Source of the DNA: Caproiciproducens faecalis
Lineage (GTDB): Bacteria > Bacillota > Clostridia > Oscillospirales > Acutalibacteraceae
Reading direction: 5' to 3'
DNA length: 64,000 bases
Assembly: GCF_019448085.1 (NCBI RefSeq)
Contig: NZ_JAGFNZ010000002.1
Span: 372,001 to 436,000 of the forward strand
Made by a program: the position numbers and the translations under genes. The notes under the pieces are model-generated. The model was not told the origin of the DNA. It worked only from the letters and a program-made list of their open reading frames with translations, and did not search any database. Below are positions 63,238 through 64,000 of this stretch, piece after piece (position 1 is the stretch's first letter; each line of letters opens with the position of its first letter).

Positions 63238-64000
63238 TTACCAAGCCAAGCCTTGCAAAGCGTCAGCCTTATCCTGCTCAGTGGTTTGTGTGTAAAGGTT
63301 TGTGGTGAGAATACTCTCATGGCCAAGGATTTGTTGGATAGTCGTCATTGGCGTACCTGTTTTGATTAGCTTATAGGCAAGGGAATGGCGCAGCATATGA
63401 GGTGTAACTTTAATACCAAGTGCCTTGCCATAGTTACAAAGGATAATCTCCACAGCACCTCTACCCAGTGCGCCACGTTGCCCCAATAGGAGCCGCTGTG
63501 TGCTGCTGTCTGGTCGTACTGCGAGGTATTGTTCCAATGCTTGCTTTGCAACAGCGTTGAGGGGCAGTGTGCGGTTGACCATTCCTTTGCCAATCACTCG
63601 GATATGGCTGTCAGTATCACTTATGACAATATCGTTAATGGTCAAACCTGTCAGTTCACTCACACGAACGCCGGTTCCAAACAGCAATTCAATGATACAG
63701 ATATGCATTGGGTTTCCTTTTTGCAGAATTGCTTCATGCAGTGAGGTCAAGTCCTGCTCCGATAAGCCTTTATAATTGCATTTATCCCGGTTCTTGGTAA
63801 GCTTTGCGGCATAGGCTTCCGGCAGTAACCTTGCATCATAAAGGTATCGGCAAAAAGCATTGACACTGGCAAGCTTACGATTGGAAGTAATGACTGTTTT
63901 CTCCTTTGCAAGCAAGTATCGCTTGTAAGCAATAAGGTCAAATTCAGTTATTCGCTCCGGTTCCTTGTCATACCAAGTGAAAAAGCCTTTCACATCGCGC
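63238..64000 (-). CDS. XerC/XerD-like tyrosine recombinase, N terminus cut by the window edge
   Basis: The frame runs to the window end without a stop (RDVKGFFTWYDKEPE at the edge), so the N-terminal part is outside. The catalytic domain is complete: GTGVRVSELTGL, LPLNAVAKQAL, HMLRHSLAYKLI, LGHESILTTNLYT. The nucleophile is the Tyr of NLYT. It is a second tyrosine recombinase besides the integrase at 52252 and lies beyond the terminase. It may mark a different element or a resolvase. Confidence 0.92.
   Translation of the reverse strand, partial: RDVKGFFTWYDKEPERITEFDLIAYKRYLLAKEKTVITSNRKLASVNAFCRYLYDARLLPEAYAAKLTKNRDKCNYKGLSEQDLTSLHEAILQKGNPMHICIIELLFGTGVRVSELTGLTINDIVISDTDSHIRVIGKGMVNRTLPLNAVAKQALEQYLAVRPDSSTQRLLLGQRGALGRGAVEIILCNYGKALGIKVTPHMLRHSLAYKLIKTGTPMTTIQQILGHESILTTNLYTQTTEQDKADALQGLAW

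Noticed and set aside
63747-63941. Alternative frame inside the right-edge recombinase
   Set aside because: Shadow of the XerC/XerD-like gene, whose catalytic boxes are complete.

Overview
The window looks like a chromosomal segment of a low-to-moderate GC, Gram-positive, anaerobic clostridial bacterium, probably of the Oscillospiraceae/Acutalibacteraceae type. The signs are clostridial AGGAGG ribosome sites, a c-di-GMP-I riboswitch over a chemoreceptor, PucR regulators, CarD, large FIVAR/Big_2 surface proteins and clostridial integrative-element genes. The genus cannot be settled from the sequence.

Region 1 (1-7.4 kb): an exported protein of atrophied bacterial Ig repeats runs off the left edge (N terminus at 2005, minus strand). 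Upstream of it are a NarL-type response regulator and its 7TM-PAS histidine kinase. Next come a methyl-accepting chemotaxis protein under a c-di-GMP-I riboswitch with its own terminator, and a CarD-like regulator. Region 2 (7.7-17.1 kb): a catabolic cluster bracketed by two paralogous PucR regulators. The minus-strand operon encodes two small cupins, an HpcH/HpaI aldolase, a DUF6282-type metal hydrolase and an MFS transporter; the plus strand adds an APC permease and an SDR dehydrogenase. Its substrate is unknown. Region 3 (17.2-26.3 kb): acylphosphatase, GIY-YIG protein, a YesM/YesN-type two-component system directly upstream of a binding-protein ABC transporter with a fused permease, and a stand-alone GltD-like flavoprotein.

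Region 4 (26.3-40.4 kb) is an accessory island. It has a broken ParB gene, an atypical tyrosine-recombinase-like gene, and two very large secreted proteins (2260 and 926 aa) with FIVAR repeats and near-identical 3' ends. Remnants of IS3-family elements lie on both sides of the two surface-protein genes. Region 5 (40.5-48.9 kb) is a reduced integrative-element remnant: RHH protein, XRE-sigma fusion, ICE-type secreted protein, replication-initiator-like proteins and a large serine recombinase. The recombinase gene ends inside the 3' half of an initiator tRNA (tRNA-fMet).

Region 6 (48.9 kb to the right edge) begins at that half tRNA, which reads as an attachment site. It holds three unknown membrane/secreted genes, a tyrosine integrase, an excisionase and a phage head module: large terminase, portal, scaffold, capsid and connectors. 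I see no tail, lysis or replication genes in the visible part. A class I Fic toxin-antitoxin cassette with its own promoter and terminator sits inside the head module. A second tyrosine recombinase is cut by the right edge. The most interesting hypothesis is that region 6 is a capsid-forming satellite-like element using tRNA-fMet, inserted beside an older serine-recombinase island at the same tRNA.
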